Positions 22,317-33,973 of a stretch of DNA of 64,000 nt are shown here, piece after piece (within the stretch, counting starts at the first letter, position 1; every line of letters starts with the position of its first letter). This DNA comes from Rhynchopus sp. YZ270_cl-10. Lineage: Eukaryota > Euglenozoa > Diplonemea > Diplonemida > Diplonemidae. A model generated the notes under the pieces. The model did not search any database. It saw only the letters and a list, made by a program, of their open reading frames with translations, and was not told the origin of the DNA. The DNA is taken from assembly GCA_964035575.1 (NCBI GenBank), contig OZ037922.1, forward strand, positions 1,160,001-1,224,000, in the 5' to 3' direction. Made by a program: the position numbers and the translations under genes.

Positions 22317-23845
22317 GGGGAAAATGGGAAAAAAGAAAACAAACGAGTGAGTGAAATTGAGCGGTCGAGAGGTAGAAGCAGATACTGGAGAAAAAAATAG
22401 TTTTTTTTTTGAGGTGGGATGCATGTGTGCTGGTCATCTATTGTTCACAACAAACCAACAGCACAGCGGTCACCAACAAAGGTGCCTCGGATGCTTGAGG
22501 TTACACCAAGGAAAGTTATTTTTTTGAATAAGAAATACCGCGCACATTCTAAAAAGAAAATATCCCCACCCCCCCACAGTCCCGCACGTGTACTGTACAC
22601 GTAGCAATAGATGGTTATTTTTTAAGGTGGCCAAGCACTGTGAGGCTTAGGCTCTTACAAGCCTTCCCCTTTCATTTATTTTACCGTAGATTTTTTTTTC
22701 CTATACGTATTCCCACGTATCAATATAGGAGTCAGAGCGAATGTCTTTGTGACTCTTTTAAGCAGGAGGGTGTGGGCTATTTGCCTCACAGCCTTTTTAA
22801 AAGGTGGCCACTGCTCAGGCTCACCCCCAGCCACCCTTTCTTTAAGTGTGGCACTCACCTTTTTTTTTTAAACCAATCCGTTTCTATTGCCAAAGTGCCT
22901 AAGTACGAGACCATCTGATCAACTGTTCCTTTCTTTGTCTGTCCATCTATTTTGGTCATTTTAGGAGAAAAGTACGTTCAGGAGCAGAAGAAAACGGAGC
23001 AATTAAAACTATAGTGGAGCACACTCTAGGGTGGCTACACTAATACAAACCAAGTTTTCAAAAATAACTTTAAAATCCTCTCTCTTTCTCAAAACCGGTT
23101 CTATTCTTGAGGTTGACCTGGGGTACACTAGTATAAAAAGAAGAAGCGTGGTGTTCACGAGGTGGTCTACACGATGCAGTGCAGTGCATTGTTGACACAA
23201 CAACAACAACAACAAAATCTGGTTTTCGCGTATCGCCACATATTTCCCCTCTCCCCCTTTCCTTATTTCTCTACTCCCCGGGTATAGATTCACCCACACC
23301 CCCGTTATATACTTTAGAATGCATTCAGAAAAAGAGGGGAAAAAAAAAACAAACTAAAGCCCCAAAGGGGAAACGCAGCTCAGGGTTAGAAACCAGGAGG
23401 GGTAAACCAACACCTTCTATTTCTCCCTTTGCCCCCCCCTCCCTTTTCCCCCCCTTTTCCACCGAAGCAAAATAGCACACAAAAGGGAATCCAACATAAA
23501 CAAAGAAACTTCCAAAAATACTAATTTTTACAACACTCTTCTCTCTCTCCTCTCCAACGCACACACCTCCCCCCTTCCAGGTGACCCACAATAACAAGAG
23601 GTTTAGAAGGGAATCTGTTTTTACCAGATTTTTTTTTTGATATCGTACCGACCCTTAGGTGTGACCTCAGCAAAAAAGGTTGTTCACCACACAACTCAAC
23701 ACACCAAAACGTAACCTCATCGTTCTTTTCCCCCCCCCTCCCATTCATCAACCACTTTCTATTTCGCTCCACCTAGCTCTCTCTCTCTCCCTCCTCCCCT
23801 CTTCTTCTTCCTCCTCCACTGGATGCACCCCACCCTTCTCCTTCG
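22317..23845. other. Non-coding stretch between the condensin and coiled-coil genes
   Basis: No credible gene. It holds family A (22624-22660) and a diverged family C copy (23011-23068), long C/T-rich tracts (23230-23290, 23420-23460, 23545-23580, 23720-23830) and A runs. The last C/T tract is probably the leader of the next gene. Confidence 0.6.
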
Positions 23846-25819
23846 ATGCCGCTGCTCACCTCCGACACCGCAAGCAGCACCTGCTACATCGAAACCCGCC
23901 TCCCACCTCTTCTCGAGGTGATCGCACAGCCCCGCACCACCACCACCACCTCTGCCTTCGACCCCCCTCTCCTCCCTGGCAAGGGGCCCCTTCAGCAAAC
24001 ACTCCTCAGCCCGTACACTGCCTTGGTGAACAGCAGAACCTGCGAAGTGGAGCAGGCCCTAGAAGAGGTAGAACGGCGGCGAGACACCGCAGTGGTTGCA
24101 GCAAGCGTCGGGACCGGGCTGCTCCCTGGGGGGTTGGGGAGAAGGGGGTCGCTGAGCGTAAACGGTGCTGTGGATCCACAGAATAGACAAGGTGTGGCGG
24201 AGGCGTTAGAAAGCATTGCAGGCGCCTGGCAGGTTCATCTCAAATTACGGAAGGATCTGGACGATCCAAAATGGGTGCAGGCACAGCTTAGCCAGGCCGC
24301 CTCAGTTCCAGAGGCTATCACAACAGATGCACCACGGATCACCTCCTCTACACGAAAGAAGCCGCGCCTCAAAGAGTCTAGCCCACGACACAGAGAGGTG
24401 CACAAAGGGGGGTATCGTGCAAGCGATATACGGAGCACCCTGCAGCTGCTTCGTGAGGATGAAGAGGAGAGGGGGGCCTTTGAGGAGCGTTTAGTGTCGA
24501 GGAGGGTGAAGGGGAAGTTGAGTATTAAGAGCAGGAGACCGGTCACGGAGACGAGGGTGAGGTGGGAGAGGAAGAGGGGGAGGATTTTGGCGAGTTTGGA
24601 CGAAGCGCATGGGCGTTATGTAGCTGGGGTGTGCGCGTCTGTCACGTCTGCAGCACAGCTTGCAGCGCAGGCTCGTATAACAGCAGCGGTGCGTGGCTGG
24701 TTGACGTCTCACATTGTGATAGTCTCAGCAACACACCTGGCATCGTGTCTGCAGGCTAGTCGCAATGCGGTTGCAGAAGAGGCCCTCCAAAAGCAGCGTG
24801 TACAGGATGACTCGAGTAAGGCCGCGCCAATAGCAGTCGCACAAAAGGTAATATGCAAAGTGGTCTGGCACCACGCAATGAAACGGCGTGACAAAGACCG
24901 CCCCAGAAAGGTGGGGCTCATAATAGAGTTTTTGCAGAATTATAGTAGGGTGATGGCGGTGCCGATGATGATTAATTTGTTTTTGAAGTGCACGAGGTTT
25001 GTTCAGAGGCGGTGGAGGACGGGGCTGGCTGCGAGGTACGCAAGACGCAAGCTGGCACGGCTTCAGGTGGAAAGCAAATACCTGACCCTCCTGCAACGCC
25101 ACGACCGTGACCTGAGCGCCTGCGAACGCCACCTAGCGGCGCTCCAGGCAAGCATCGGCGTCCGCCAGCCAAAGCACCCCCACGCCCACACCAACCCATA
25201 CCTGCCTACTGCACACAGCATCTTCCTCGTTGCCCCTACCTCCCCGCTCTCTACCGCTAGCTCGCCTCGAAGCGAAAACGGGCAGAACATGAGCGAACAA
25301 AACGCTCGTCTCCTCCGCACAGCAGAGACACAACTGGAGGCAGCGAAGGAACGCAAACGCGCCCTCGAAGGCGTGACAACAGACATCCTCAACGAACACA
25401 TCGAGGCAGCGCTTCTTCGTGTCCAAGAGGCGTACCGTGTACAGTATCGGCACTTCTGTGAGAGCTTTAGAGCATGGAAGACACGGTATGAGTTTGAAGA
25501 GAAGGAGGCAGAGAGACAGCAGCAGGTAGGGCTGAACTATATGGAGATCCGCTTCAAAGAGGCCATCAAGAAGGCCACAACGCTGAGTGCAGTGTTGGCA
25601 GGGAAGGGTGGTGGTGGTGGCGGTGGCGGTGGTGGTCTCGGCTCCATTGTGAAGGCAGTAGCGAGGCGGCCGCAGCCACCCCAGCCGCCGTTGCTGCTGT
25701 CGAAGCATGCGGTGAGGGAGCTCTTTGCGTCCTGCGTCAGGGTCTCTCACGAACGTCGCAGGCAAAAGGTGCTCGACGAAGGAGACAAGCAGAAGACAGA
25801 GACAGAAGAAAAATCGTGA
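23846..25819 (+). CDS. Basic coiled-coil protein of unknown function, possible IQ-like motif
   Basis: Not recognised. A single uninterrupted frame of 657 residues from the ATG at 23846. The N-terminal 120 residues are low-complexity and Pro/Thr-rich. Residues about 170-260 are very basic and charged. Around residues 385-415 the sequence FVQRRWRTGLAARYARRKL has the spacing of an IQ (calmodulin-binding) helix, and the segment from about 480 to 590 is predicted by eye to be a long coiled coil rich in Glu, Lys and Ala. A Gly run (about 590-600) precedes a PQPPQPPLLL stretch and a basic C-terminal tail. Composition resembles cytoskeletal or ciliary structural proteins, which is only a guess. No intron is needed, unlike its neighbours. 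Confidence 0.7.
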   Translation: MPLLTSDTASSTCYIETRLPPLLEVIAQPRTTTTTSAFDPPLLPGKGPLQQTLLSPYTALVNSRTCEVEQALEEVERRRDTAVVAASVGTGLLPGGLGRRGSLSVNGAVDPQNRQGVAEALESIAGAWQVHLKLRKDLDDPKWVQAQLSQAASVPEAITTDAPRITSSTRKKPRLKESSPRHREVHKGGYRASDIRSTLQLLREDEEERGAFEERLVSRRVKGKLSIKSRRPVTETRVRWERKRGRILASLDEAHGRYVAGVCASVTSAAQLAAQARITAAVRGWLTSHIVIVSATHLASCLQASRNAVAEEALQKQRVQDDSSKAAPIAVAQKVICKVVWHHAMKRRDKDRPRKVGLIIEFLQNYSRVMAVPMMINLFLKCTRFVQRRWRTGLAARYARRKLARLQVESKYLTLLQRHDRDLSACERHLAALQASIGVRQPKHPHAHTNPYLPTAHSIFLVAPTSPLSTASSPRSENGQNMSEQNARLLRTAETQLEAAKERKRALEGVTTDILNEHIEAALLRVQEAYRVQYRHFCESFRAWKTRYEFEEKEAERQQQVGLNYMEIRFKEAIKKATTLSAVLAGKGGGGGGGGGGLGSIVKAVARRPQPPQPPLLLSKHAVRELFASCVRVSHERRRQKVLDEGDKQKTETEEKS

Positions 25820-26527
25820 AGTTGGGAGGGGGAAAAATGGTTTTTGTGGCTCATTTTTTTGTCCTTTTTCAAGGTTCAAAAAAAGGGTGTGGGGTAGGGG
25901 GAAAATATGCCGGCTCTTTTGTTAAGATGCCTAAGCAGGGATTGTGTAGGTTACGTCTTTCTTGTAAGCTTTTTCTTTTCCCCGCGCTGAGTTGTCTTTT
26001 AGGTGAGAGAGAGGGCTTTGTATTTCATGTCAAAATGTCGTTGTTACCAATCCGCTTCCGCAGATATGAGCAAAGAATAAAAAAAGACCGTTTTTCGTTT
26101 TAAATTATGTCCCAATAAGTGCTCAGGTTGGATGGGTTTATGGACTGAGCCATATATATGCTAAGCTTTTCTAGTCGATCTAGAGAGGCGACTGTCACAA
26201 GCCGCATTTATCCTCACCATAGGGGTGAGGTTCGAGTGCACGATTCTTTCGTGACACACATTCTTGGATGATCACCCCTCGGAGATTGTCCGGCAGTTCG
26301 TTGGGAATCAGATTATCTCCTCTCTTCCATTATGCGAAGGATGTCCTCGACATTACGTATGGGTAGCACCAATGAAGAAGATCTTGCAACCCCCCTCAAA
26401 AAGCTCACTTTACGTCAAGGACACATGTTAAGTCAAGTTAAGGATTTCCTTCTACGTGGACCCCCTACCCCACCCACCCTTCCATCCAATCATCCAACAG
26501 AGAACAAAAACCCCCCCTTTTCTAAAA
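25820..26527. other. Non-coding stretch between the coiled-coil and hinge protein genes
   Basis: No gene. It has a weak family A copy (25923-25960), a fragment of family B (26001-26032), and a less repetitive part (26110-26450) in which GGTTCGAGTGC at about 26231 resembles a tRNA B box without the rest of a tRNA. A pyrimidine-rich stretch ends in CCAACAG at 26494-26500, 27 bases before the next ATG. Confidence 0.55.
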
Positions 26528-27354
26528 ATGGGTCACGCATTTTCCTCGCACCACCCCTCCTTCATCACCAACGACTACCAGTACCAGACCGGCAAGCTTG
26601 CGCAGTCTGAGGTGCAGAAGTACAGGAGCTTCGAGGAGGATGGCGACCAGAAGCTTTTCATCGAGGAGCGTTGCATTGAGACTGTCGACGAGTGCAAAGA
26701 AATGAAGAGCAGGTACGACGAGTGTGTCGAGCGCATCGAAGGGCAAGGTATGCAACTCCGTTCAAGAGGGTCCCCTTTGTTGTAAATATTTTGGTACCAC
26801 CGGGAGGGGGTCTTTTTGTATCATGTGACTACGTGCCTAAGGCATCGTGTGTTAATACAGAAAGGATCAGTCAAGTCTGTCCTTACAGACGCCTGCCAAA
26901 GTGGCCGCCTGGGTGTGGACTTCAGATTGAAGTTACGTCGTTGTACCCAGAGAGGGTTACCCGGCGATGGTCTCTTCCAATCTGTACCCCAGTTTCCCAA
27001 GGGGGGGACTCATGGCTAGCGGGAGGGGTCTCTTTGTTAAAGAACAACTCTGTGGGAGTGGGAAGCCCGCAAACCCGCTTATAGTTTACCCTTTATCCAT
27101 GATAACCGTGTGTCAACCAGTGCAGTGCTCTCTGGGGGTTCGATAACCAAGCGGAGAACCAGGTGTCTGCGTCCGCTGGTACGGCGTTTGCATTTTCAGC
27201 TTCTCTTTATCCTTCATTACTTCATTTTTTTCCTTTACCCTCACACCCGCCTGCAGAAGGAAAACACTGTGGATATCAATACATGAACATGTGGGGATGT
27301 ATCGACGACTGCGCCGCGAAGCCCCACTTCCAACTGCTTAAGCACGGAATCTAG
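26528..27354 (+). CDS. Cytochrome bc1 complex hinge subunit (QCR6/UQCRH type), 2 exons
   Basis: A small acidic subunit of mitochondrial complex III that helps cytochrome c bind cytochrome c1, in the intermembrane space. Exons 26528-26747 and 27257-27354 give 105 residues. Six cysteines (about residues 49, 56, 66, 78, 88, 92), the YDECVERIE segment, MWGCIDDCAAKPHF and a short C-terminal helix (QLLKH) match the family's cysteine-paired helical hairpin. The 509 bp intron (GTATGC...CTGCAG) is long for this window and contains unique sequence with a tRNA B-box-like GGTTCGATAAC near 27138. The N-terminal 40 residues are not conserved and lack a clear presequence, as is common for this family. Confidence 0.85.
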
Positions 27355-27567
27355 AAAAGCACACAACGCATGGGGGTGGTAGAGAGGGAGTTTTATTACC
27401 ACGATTTTTTTTTCCGTTTCTTATTTGTACATAGTGCCAGTCAGCAGCAACTCCTCCCATCGGGTAAAAAAAAAACTGCAAAAAAAAAAAAAAACCTTCT
27501 CCTCAAAGTACTAAACGGGGTGCGAGTTTATAGTAAATTTTGGTTATCTTCTGTACCCAAACCCACA

Positions 27568-27601
<34 letters not shown>

Positions 27602-28720
27602 TCTTGTCATTGTTGAAGGGGAAAAATGGGGGTATTTTATTATTTTTTTTTGAAAGATTTTTGTTCAAAAACTTTCTCTTTTGAAAAAAGAAAATAAGAA
27701 AAAATCATCACTAAAACAAAAAAAATATACAAACGGGCGAAACTGGAAAAAACAAAATCTAAAGGAAAAAAGAGGGGGCTATATTTTATCCCAAAAGGGG
27801 AGAAAAAATTGGATTTAATATTCATTTTTTTGGGTTTATTGGTGAGGGGGAAAATCCCAGTTTTATTTTTTTTTTTTTTCTCTTTTTCTGAAGGGTTTTT
27901 AACCTCATACGTTGTAAGGTTTTTTTGACACAACACTTAAAAAATAAATTATAAGAGCGAGAAGATACCTGAGTTGTACTTCGGGCGGGGTGCCATTTTA
28001 GACACGTTTTCCCACCCCACCCCTTTACGACTACTGTTGGAAGGGAAAGGGTAAGATGGGGCAAAGAAGGAGAAGAAGAGGGGGGGAAAAAAAAATCCCT
28101 TCCTTTCCTGCTCCCTGCTCCAAACACACACACGTCGATCCTATCCACATCCCCCTTCATCTCCTGGTGGGTGGAGGGTAAGGACGAACACAAACATCAC
28201 GACAAAAAGCAAAAGGTGCAAAAACATGGGGTACCAAAAAAAAAAAAAAAAAACTTTTTTTTTGAAAAGACAAGACAAAAAAAGGGGGTTGTTTCAATTT
28301 TGTTTAGAATGTCCTTTGTACTTTCATAAGAAAGATGGGAACAGTTTTGTTGATCCCTCACCATATACTATCAATTTATTGATTGCATATGATGAAATTA
28401 CTTTCTCTCTGATTTGAAAGTGAAAAACCAATATTTTAGAGTGGCACCTCGCACCATACAACGAGCTTTTTTTTCAATGCCAACATTGCGCTTAGGTTCA
28501 GCACCCTTTTTGATGAAGATTTTTTGCCTTTTTTTTGTGCTTTTATCTAGCTGGCATCGTACGGTCAGTCTGAGCAATAACTTCACTTTTTTTTGGAAGC
28601 CAGCGCAGCCGATGCTGTGCGATAACGAACATGATTTAGTGCCGAACCCACAGTCCACAACCCTGCCACCCTCAGGAGGGCACCTCTACCCCCCACCCCT
28701 TACCCATTTCCCCCTCCACT
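27355..28720. other. Non-coding, homopolymer-rich stretch
   Basis: No credible gene. Poly-T (27571-27597) and many A/G runs dominate; a family E copy lies at 28551-28590. Open frames here are low-complexity. Confidence 0.6.
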
Positions 28721-30186
28721 ATGAGACGCACTCTTGCGTTATGTGCACAGACACAGGTTGCGGACGCTACACGAGAGGCGTCCACACACGCCTCGATAAA
28801 CGAGAGGAAGCGTACTGCGGCGCTGCGGCCCCTGCTGCGGGAGGCGGCTGTCACGGTGCCTGGGTCTACCTTTGTGCTTGCGCTTGTCAAGGGAGAGGTG
28901 AGCCTGCAACCGTATACATCTGCCGGTGCGTGCACGTCTGACGCAAACGTCGCCTTCGCTGTCGGGCCGAGGACCAAAGTGAAGAAGGGTGCGAAGGCAG
29001 TGCTCGACACAGCACGCAGTGCGTTGGAAGGCGCAGAGTCTGTCTTTTTCAGAGACAGGGCGCTGTTCGCACTGTGCGAAGTGCATCTCGCTGCAGCGAT
29101 CAGTGGGGGTGTGTCTGTGGAGAAAGCGGTATGTGCGTGAGAGTGGTGGTGGTGGTGGTGGTGGTGGTGGTGGTGGTGGTGGTGGTGGTGGTGGTGGTGG
29201 TGGTGGTGGTGGTGGTGGTGGTGGTGGTGGTGGTGGTGGTGGTGGTGGTGGTGGTGGTGGTGGTGGTGGTGGTGGTGGTGGTGGTGGTGGTGGGGGGATG
29301 AAAAAAAAAAATAACAACAAAACAGGTAGCGCGCATTGCTCAGGAGATAGACCTCGCAGCAGCGCATATGTGGGACGAGGCGAAACCGGATAGGACGAAT
29401 CAGGTGACATGGTATAAAAAAGTCCCCCCTTTTTTTCACCTTTTCCAAAAACTAAGATCATGTTCTTCCCCCCCCCCCCCCCCCCCAACAGCTTACTCCG
29501 TTCGCTGGCGGCAAACAAAGATGTGCGTGCTTTTGATGAGCCTGCGACACTGAGTGCATATGAGATGCCAGCGTACCGGAGTGCTGTGGAGCTCTTGGGG
29601 TTGGAGGCAGATGAGGTAGAGGACGTGCGTGAAGAGACTCTGGAGGCTCAGGAGGCAGAGGACGGGGAAGCAGCAGGTGTCTCTGGCACTGCTGAGTCTG
29701 AGCCTGAGGCAGAACAGAGCTCACCACAGCAAGAGGAAGCAGCAGCAGAACCAGTAGCAGAAGCAGCAGCAGCAGGCTCCCAGGTGGCGATGGCAACGGC
29801 AACGGAAGCAACGGCAGCCACCGAACCCCCTGCGCCAGCTGCACCAGCTGCGCGCACTGCCTCTGCACACAACTTCGCCACAGTGCGTGAGGCCAAGACA
29901 GAGCTCTCCCGCATCATGGGCATCAGTGTGCACTCCAGCTCAGAACTCTCCGGGACAGAGGTTAAGGGCGAGCTGCATCGAGCCAGCACGCGCTATGTGT
30001 GCCACAGCTGCAAGTCGGGGGTATGTCTTGCTGCACACATGAACACCACACAACACATCACAGGAGCTCACGTCGCTAGAGTTCATAGACCACTGCAGGT
30101 CCGAAGGCCACAAGGAGGACGGGTCGAACGCACTTCTGTTGTCGACACTGAAGGCGAACTTTGCACTCACATGGAACTTCGCATAG
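28721..30186 (+). CDS. Unrecognised acidic, Ala/Glu-rich protein with a C-terminal Cys/His segment (4 exons)
   Basis: Function unknown. My model is 28721-29128, 29326-29411, 29492-30020 and 30064-30186, giving 381 residues. The N-terminal 160 residues look globular with a helical pattern; residues about 215-300 are low-complexity, Glu/Ala-rich and probably disordered; the last 60 residues contain YVCHSCKSG followed by FIDHCRSEGH, a C-x2-C...H...C...H pattern that could bind zinc. Intron 1 holds about 50 tandem GGT repeats and intron 2 ends in a run of 17 C. The donor of intron 2 (GTATAA at 29412) was chosen because it keeps the frame; GTGACA at 29404 would not. The ATG at 28721 is the first in frame after the upstream C-rich leader. 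Confidence 0.65.
29144..29294 (+). repeat. (GGT)n microsatellite, about 50 copies, inside an intron
   Basis: About 150 bp of uninterrupted GGT repeats within intron 1 of the unrecognised gene at 28721-30186. The poly-Val, poly-Gly and poly-Thr frames it creates are artefacts. G-rich on the sense strand, so the pre-mRNA could fold into quadruplex structures. Confidence 0.95.
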
Positions 30187-30616
30187 CACGTCGTGCGTCC
30201 CTGCGGAGTGTGAACCATGCCACTTGTCTGCTTCCTAGCCTCTGGGTAAAACACCCTTGAAATAGAACCCGTCGTAATGTGTTAACTGTGTGTGGGGACA
30301 ACTTTTCCCAACGGGCTGATGCCAATATTGGGATGATGGCTCGAACACCACAGTCGAAAAGTGACCCCCGCCCTCGCTCGTTAGTATTTTTTTTTTTTTT
30401 TTTTTTTTTTGAACTTTTTCACCACGGTTCACCGAAGCATATCTATTCTATTCTCTTTCCAGTCATGAAGAGGTTTCTTGTCCTCTGTGCTCTTTGTTTG
30501 TAAGAGTGACACTACAGCTGGTTGCCTTCGCCTTTCTACCCCCTTTCCTCCTTTCTCTCTCTCTCTCTCCTTTCAAACCAACCCCTCAGAATCAAAGCAC
30601 CCCTCCACAAAAAGCA
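30187..30616. other. Short intergenic stretch and CCT1 leader
   Basis: No gene. A poly-T run (30388-30410) precedes a C/T tract (30535-30575) ending in CCTCAG at 30584-30589, 27 bases before the CCT1 ATG. Confidence 0.55.
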
Positions 30617-32423
30617 ATGTCAGTGAAGCGTGCAGCAACGCTCGGGATTGACGGGTCGCGTACCAGCGGGGAGGATGTGCGCACAGAGAACGTCACTGCC
30701 GCGGCCGCAGTCGCGAACATCGTGAAGACGTCGCTCGGACCGATGGGGCTGGACAAGATGCTTGTGGACGACATGGGTGAGATGCTGGTGACCAACGATG
30801 GTGCCACCATCCTTTCGAAGCTCGAGGTTGAGCACCCGGCTGCCAAGCTTCTCGTCAACCTGGCCAAGCGCCAGGACGCAGAGGTTGGAGACGGCACCAC
30901 ATCCGTGGTCGTCCTTGCGGCTGAGCTTCTCAAGCGCGCGAACGTGCTGGTGCAGCAGAAGATCCACCCCACCAACATCATCTCCGGCTACAAGCTTGCC
31001 GCCACCGAGGCCCTGAAGTACCTGAAGGAGCACCTCACAATGAAGGTCGCAGACCTCCCCAAGGACTGCCTCATCAACATCGCCAAGACCTCCATGGCCT
31101 CCAAGGTCATCGGATCTGAGTCCGAGCTCTTCGCCAAGATCGTCGTCGACGCGATCACGTCCGTCAAGACCGTGGACGACATGGGTGACTACGTGTACCC
31201 GGTGTCCTCTGTGAACATCCTCAAGCAGCACGGCAAGTCGAGCAAGGAATCCACACTCATCCAAGGATACGCACTCAATTGCACCAAGGCGTCGCAGCAG
31301 ATGCCCACCAGCGTTAAGAACGCGAAGATCGCGCTTCTGGACATGGACCTGAGACCCGTGAAGATGAAGATGGGCATCCAGTTCCTCATCAACAAGCCTG
31401 AGGCAGTTGAGGAGATCAAGAAGCGTGAGGTCGACATCACCAAGGAGCGTATCCAGAAGCTTTCGGCGGCAGGCGCGAACGTCATCCTCACGACTGGAGG
31501 CATTGACGACTCGATGCTGAAGTACCTCGTTGAGGAGGGCATCTACGGGGTGCGGAGGTGCAAAAAGGTTTGCCACACGATTCTTTTTTTACTCACCCCC
31601 CTTCCCCACACCACACACACCGCCACACCGCCACACCCCCACAGGAGGACCTGAAGCGCATAGCGAACACCACCGGAGGACGCATCCTCACCACCCTCAA
31701 CGACCTTCAGGGGGACGAGACCGTCGACCCGGCCACCCTCGGTATGCCTCGCTTCGACACACATGGCGTACCCATCTGAAGCCAACCACCCATCCACTCA
31801 CCCCCCTACACCCCACAGGAAGCGCGGACAAGGTGTACGAGCGCCGCTTTGCCGACGATGAGTGCACGATCATCGAGGCCAACAAGACTGCCTCCTTCGC
31901 GTCGATCGTCCTTCGTGGTGCCAACACGTACATGCTTGACGAGATGCACCGCTCCGTGCACGACTGCCTCTGTGCGGTCAGCAGAACTCTCGAGGCCAAC
32001 GCCGTGGTGGCGGGAGGAGGCAGCGTGGAGACTGCACTGAACGCATACCTGGAGGCCTTCGCAGTGTCGCTGGGGTCGAGAGAACAGCTCGCGATTGCGG
32101 AGTTCGCGCAGGCCCTGCTTGTCATCCCGAAGAACCTTTGCGTGAACGCGGCGCTCGACGCGACAGACCTGATCGCAAAGCTGAAGGTCGCGCACGTTGT
32201 GAAGAAGGACGACAAGGTGGACAAGAGATATTGGGGACTCAACCTCCTTGACGGAAAGATCCGCGACAACGTGGAGGCAGGTGTGCTCGAGCCCGCCCCG
32301 TCAAAGTCCAAGTCCCTCCGTTTCGCCACCGAGGCTGCCATCACAATCCTCCGTATCGACGATCTGTTCCGCATCAACGCACCCGAAACCGATGAGTCGA
32401 TGAAGCAGAAGGGAATGATGTGA
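30617..32423 (+). CDS. CCT1: T-complex protein 1 subunit alpha (CCT1), 3 exons
   Basis: One of eight subunits of the cytosolic CCT/TRiC chaperonin, which folds actin, tubulin and other proteins using ATP. Exons 30617-31567, 31645-31741 and 31819-32423 give 550 residues, the usual length. Group II chaperonin motifs are visible: SLGPMGLDKMLVDD, TNDGATIL, VGDGTTSVVVLA, and AVVAGGGSVE near the C-terminal part. The alpha type is indicated by YALNCTKASQQMP and RDNVEAGVLEPAPSKSKSL, which align best with the alpha rather than other CCT subunits. Introns of 77 bp each (GTTTGC...CACAG and GTATGC...CACAG). The codon usage is strongly GC-ending, as expected for a highly expressed gene. Confidence 0.95.
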
Positions 32424-33973
32424 TGAGATCTTAAACAAGAAAAAGGTTACTTTGAACGTTTTTGGGAAAGGGGGGGAGGAAAGTTGTGTGTGTTGAAATC
32501 AGTTATGAGCAAAGTTCCTTTTTTTTTTAATGCGGAATATTGTCCATAGTTGTGTTGCGGGATGTTTTCTCAAAATTAAGTTTTTTTTTTTTTTTCCAGA
32601 AAAAAAAAAAAAACTCTCCCCTCCTGCCAAGGAAAGGAAAAAATAGTTTCAATAAAAAGGGGCGAGGGGGAGTCCCCTATATTACTCTCTCCTTGCCCGT
32701 CTAAAAAAAGTTTTTTTTTTTGTAGAGTTTTTTAAGGTGTGTGAGTCCGCTAGGCTCATTTTCATCTTTTCAATTTTTTCCCCTCCCTATTTTCTTTTTC
32801 CAATTTTGTAGTTTTAAAAAAAAGTGAAAGTGGGCATTGTAGGGTGACAATGTACACATTTTCAAAAAAACAAAATACAGTGGAGTTCATCCTCGGGTGT
32901 CGACACTAATACAACCAAGTTTTCAAAAAAAAACAAAAAAGTAATGAACAATGACCCCACAGCAAACAATGTTGCAAAAACAATAGTATTGGCGTATATC
33001 AACAGTAAAAAAAGGGATTCCCGAAATGCAAAAATAAAATAAAAATTGAACAAAAAAAAAAGACTTCTCAAAAAAAGCACAAATTTGTATTTCTTTGTGC
33101 TTTTCATCCAAAAAAGGGGGTGCAAATGGGTAGGTTACGTTCAGGGAGCCACATCGCACATAAATAACTGTATCACTTCTACAGGGGGAACACACAGATA
33201 GCTTTTTTTTTTTTCTTTTTTCGAGAAATTTCAATCTGACCCCCCACCACTCCCTTTATTCAAAAAAAAATTTTTTTTTTGCTGAAGAAGCCAAGATGCT
33301 CCCTGACTCTCTCTTCCCACCCCCCCCCTTTTTTTTTCTCATCTTCTTCTTCGCATTTATTAGAGAAATTTTTTTTTAAAAAAAATCCTTCCTCCAACAA
33401 AGACTCCTAAATACTGACATCAAGGAAAAAATAAAGTAATCGAAGATTGGTTGGAACAAACAAATGAGGGAAAGGGGAGTCAAGTGATTTTTTTTTCCCC
33501 CCCCACGATATTTTTTTTTGAGTCTCCAAAAGCTCTTCCACAACAAAAAAAAAAGAGAAAATGAAGAAAATAGCAATTTGCAACAAAATAACCGAAAAAA
33601 AATGGCAGAGTGAATGGTTCAACATAAAAACCCCCTAGCAAAAACAAAAAAAAAAAACAGAGAAAAGAGAAATTAGCCAAAAGAGCTGGGAAAAATAAAT
33701 TTTAGGGCAAGGAAAAACGGAAAATAATGGGAGACAAAACAAAACAGAGGGAGTTCTCTCGCGAGGAAAAAAAAAAGAACCGTACTTTTCAAAGATTTAT
33801 CCAGTCTTTCTCAATCCAAAACTCAAAATGCCCTACCATTCATCTCATATTACAGAAAAATAACAGCAACGTTCTTCTCCACTATATTTTTCTTTGTGGT
33901 GACGTTCTCCTGTTAGTCTGCTGTGGGTTCTACCAGGTACCCGGGTCCACACTACTTGAACATACCAACAAAA
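32424..33973. other. Non-coding, homopolymer-rich stretch
   Basis: No credible gene. It contains a family C copy (32878-32930), a weak family A remnant near 32733-32770, and many A, T and C runs. TACCAG at 33931-33936, 37 bases before the next ATG, is a possible splice acceptor. Confidence 0.55.
32878..32930 (+). repeat. Dispersed repeat family C (about 50 bp)
   Basis: The unit reads GTGGAGTTCATCCTCGG, then ACACTAATACAACCAAGTTT followed by an A run. Further copies lie at 829-885 and, more diverged, at 23011-23068. All are in + orientation and intergenic. Confidence 0.6.

Noticed and set aside
26110-26340. A tRNA or small nuclear RNA gene near the GGTTCGAGTGC motif
   Set aside because: No acceptor stem, anticodon arm or A box could be folded around it, and no snRNA core sequence was found.
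29144-29294. Poly-Val, poly-Gly and poly-Thr/His/Pro open frames on both strands
   Set aside because: Produced by the (GGT)n microsatellite, which lies inside an intron.
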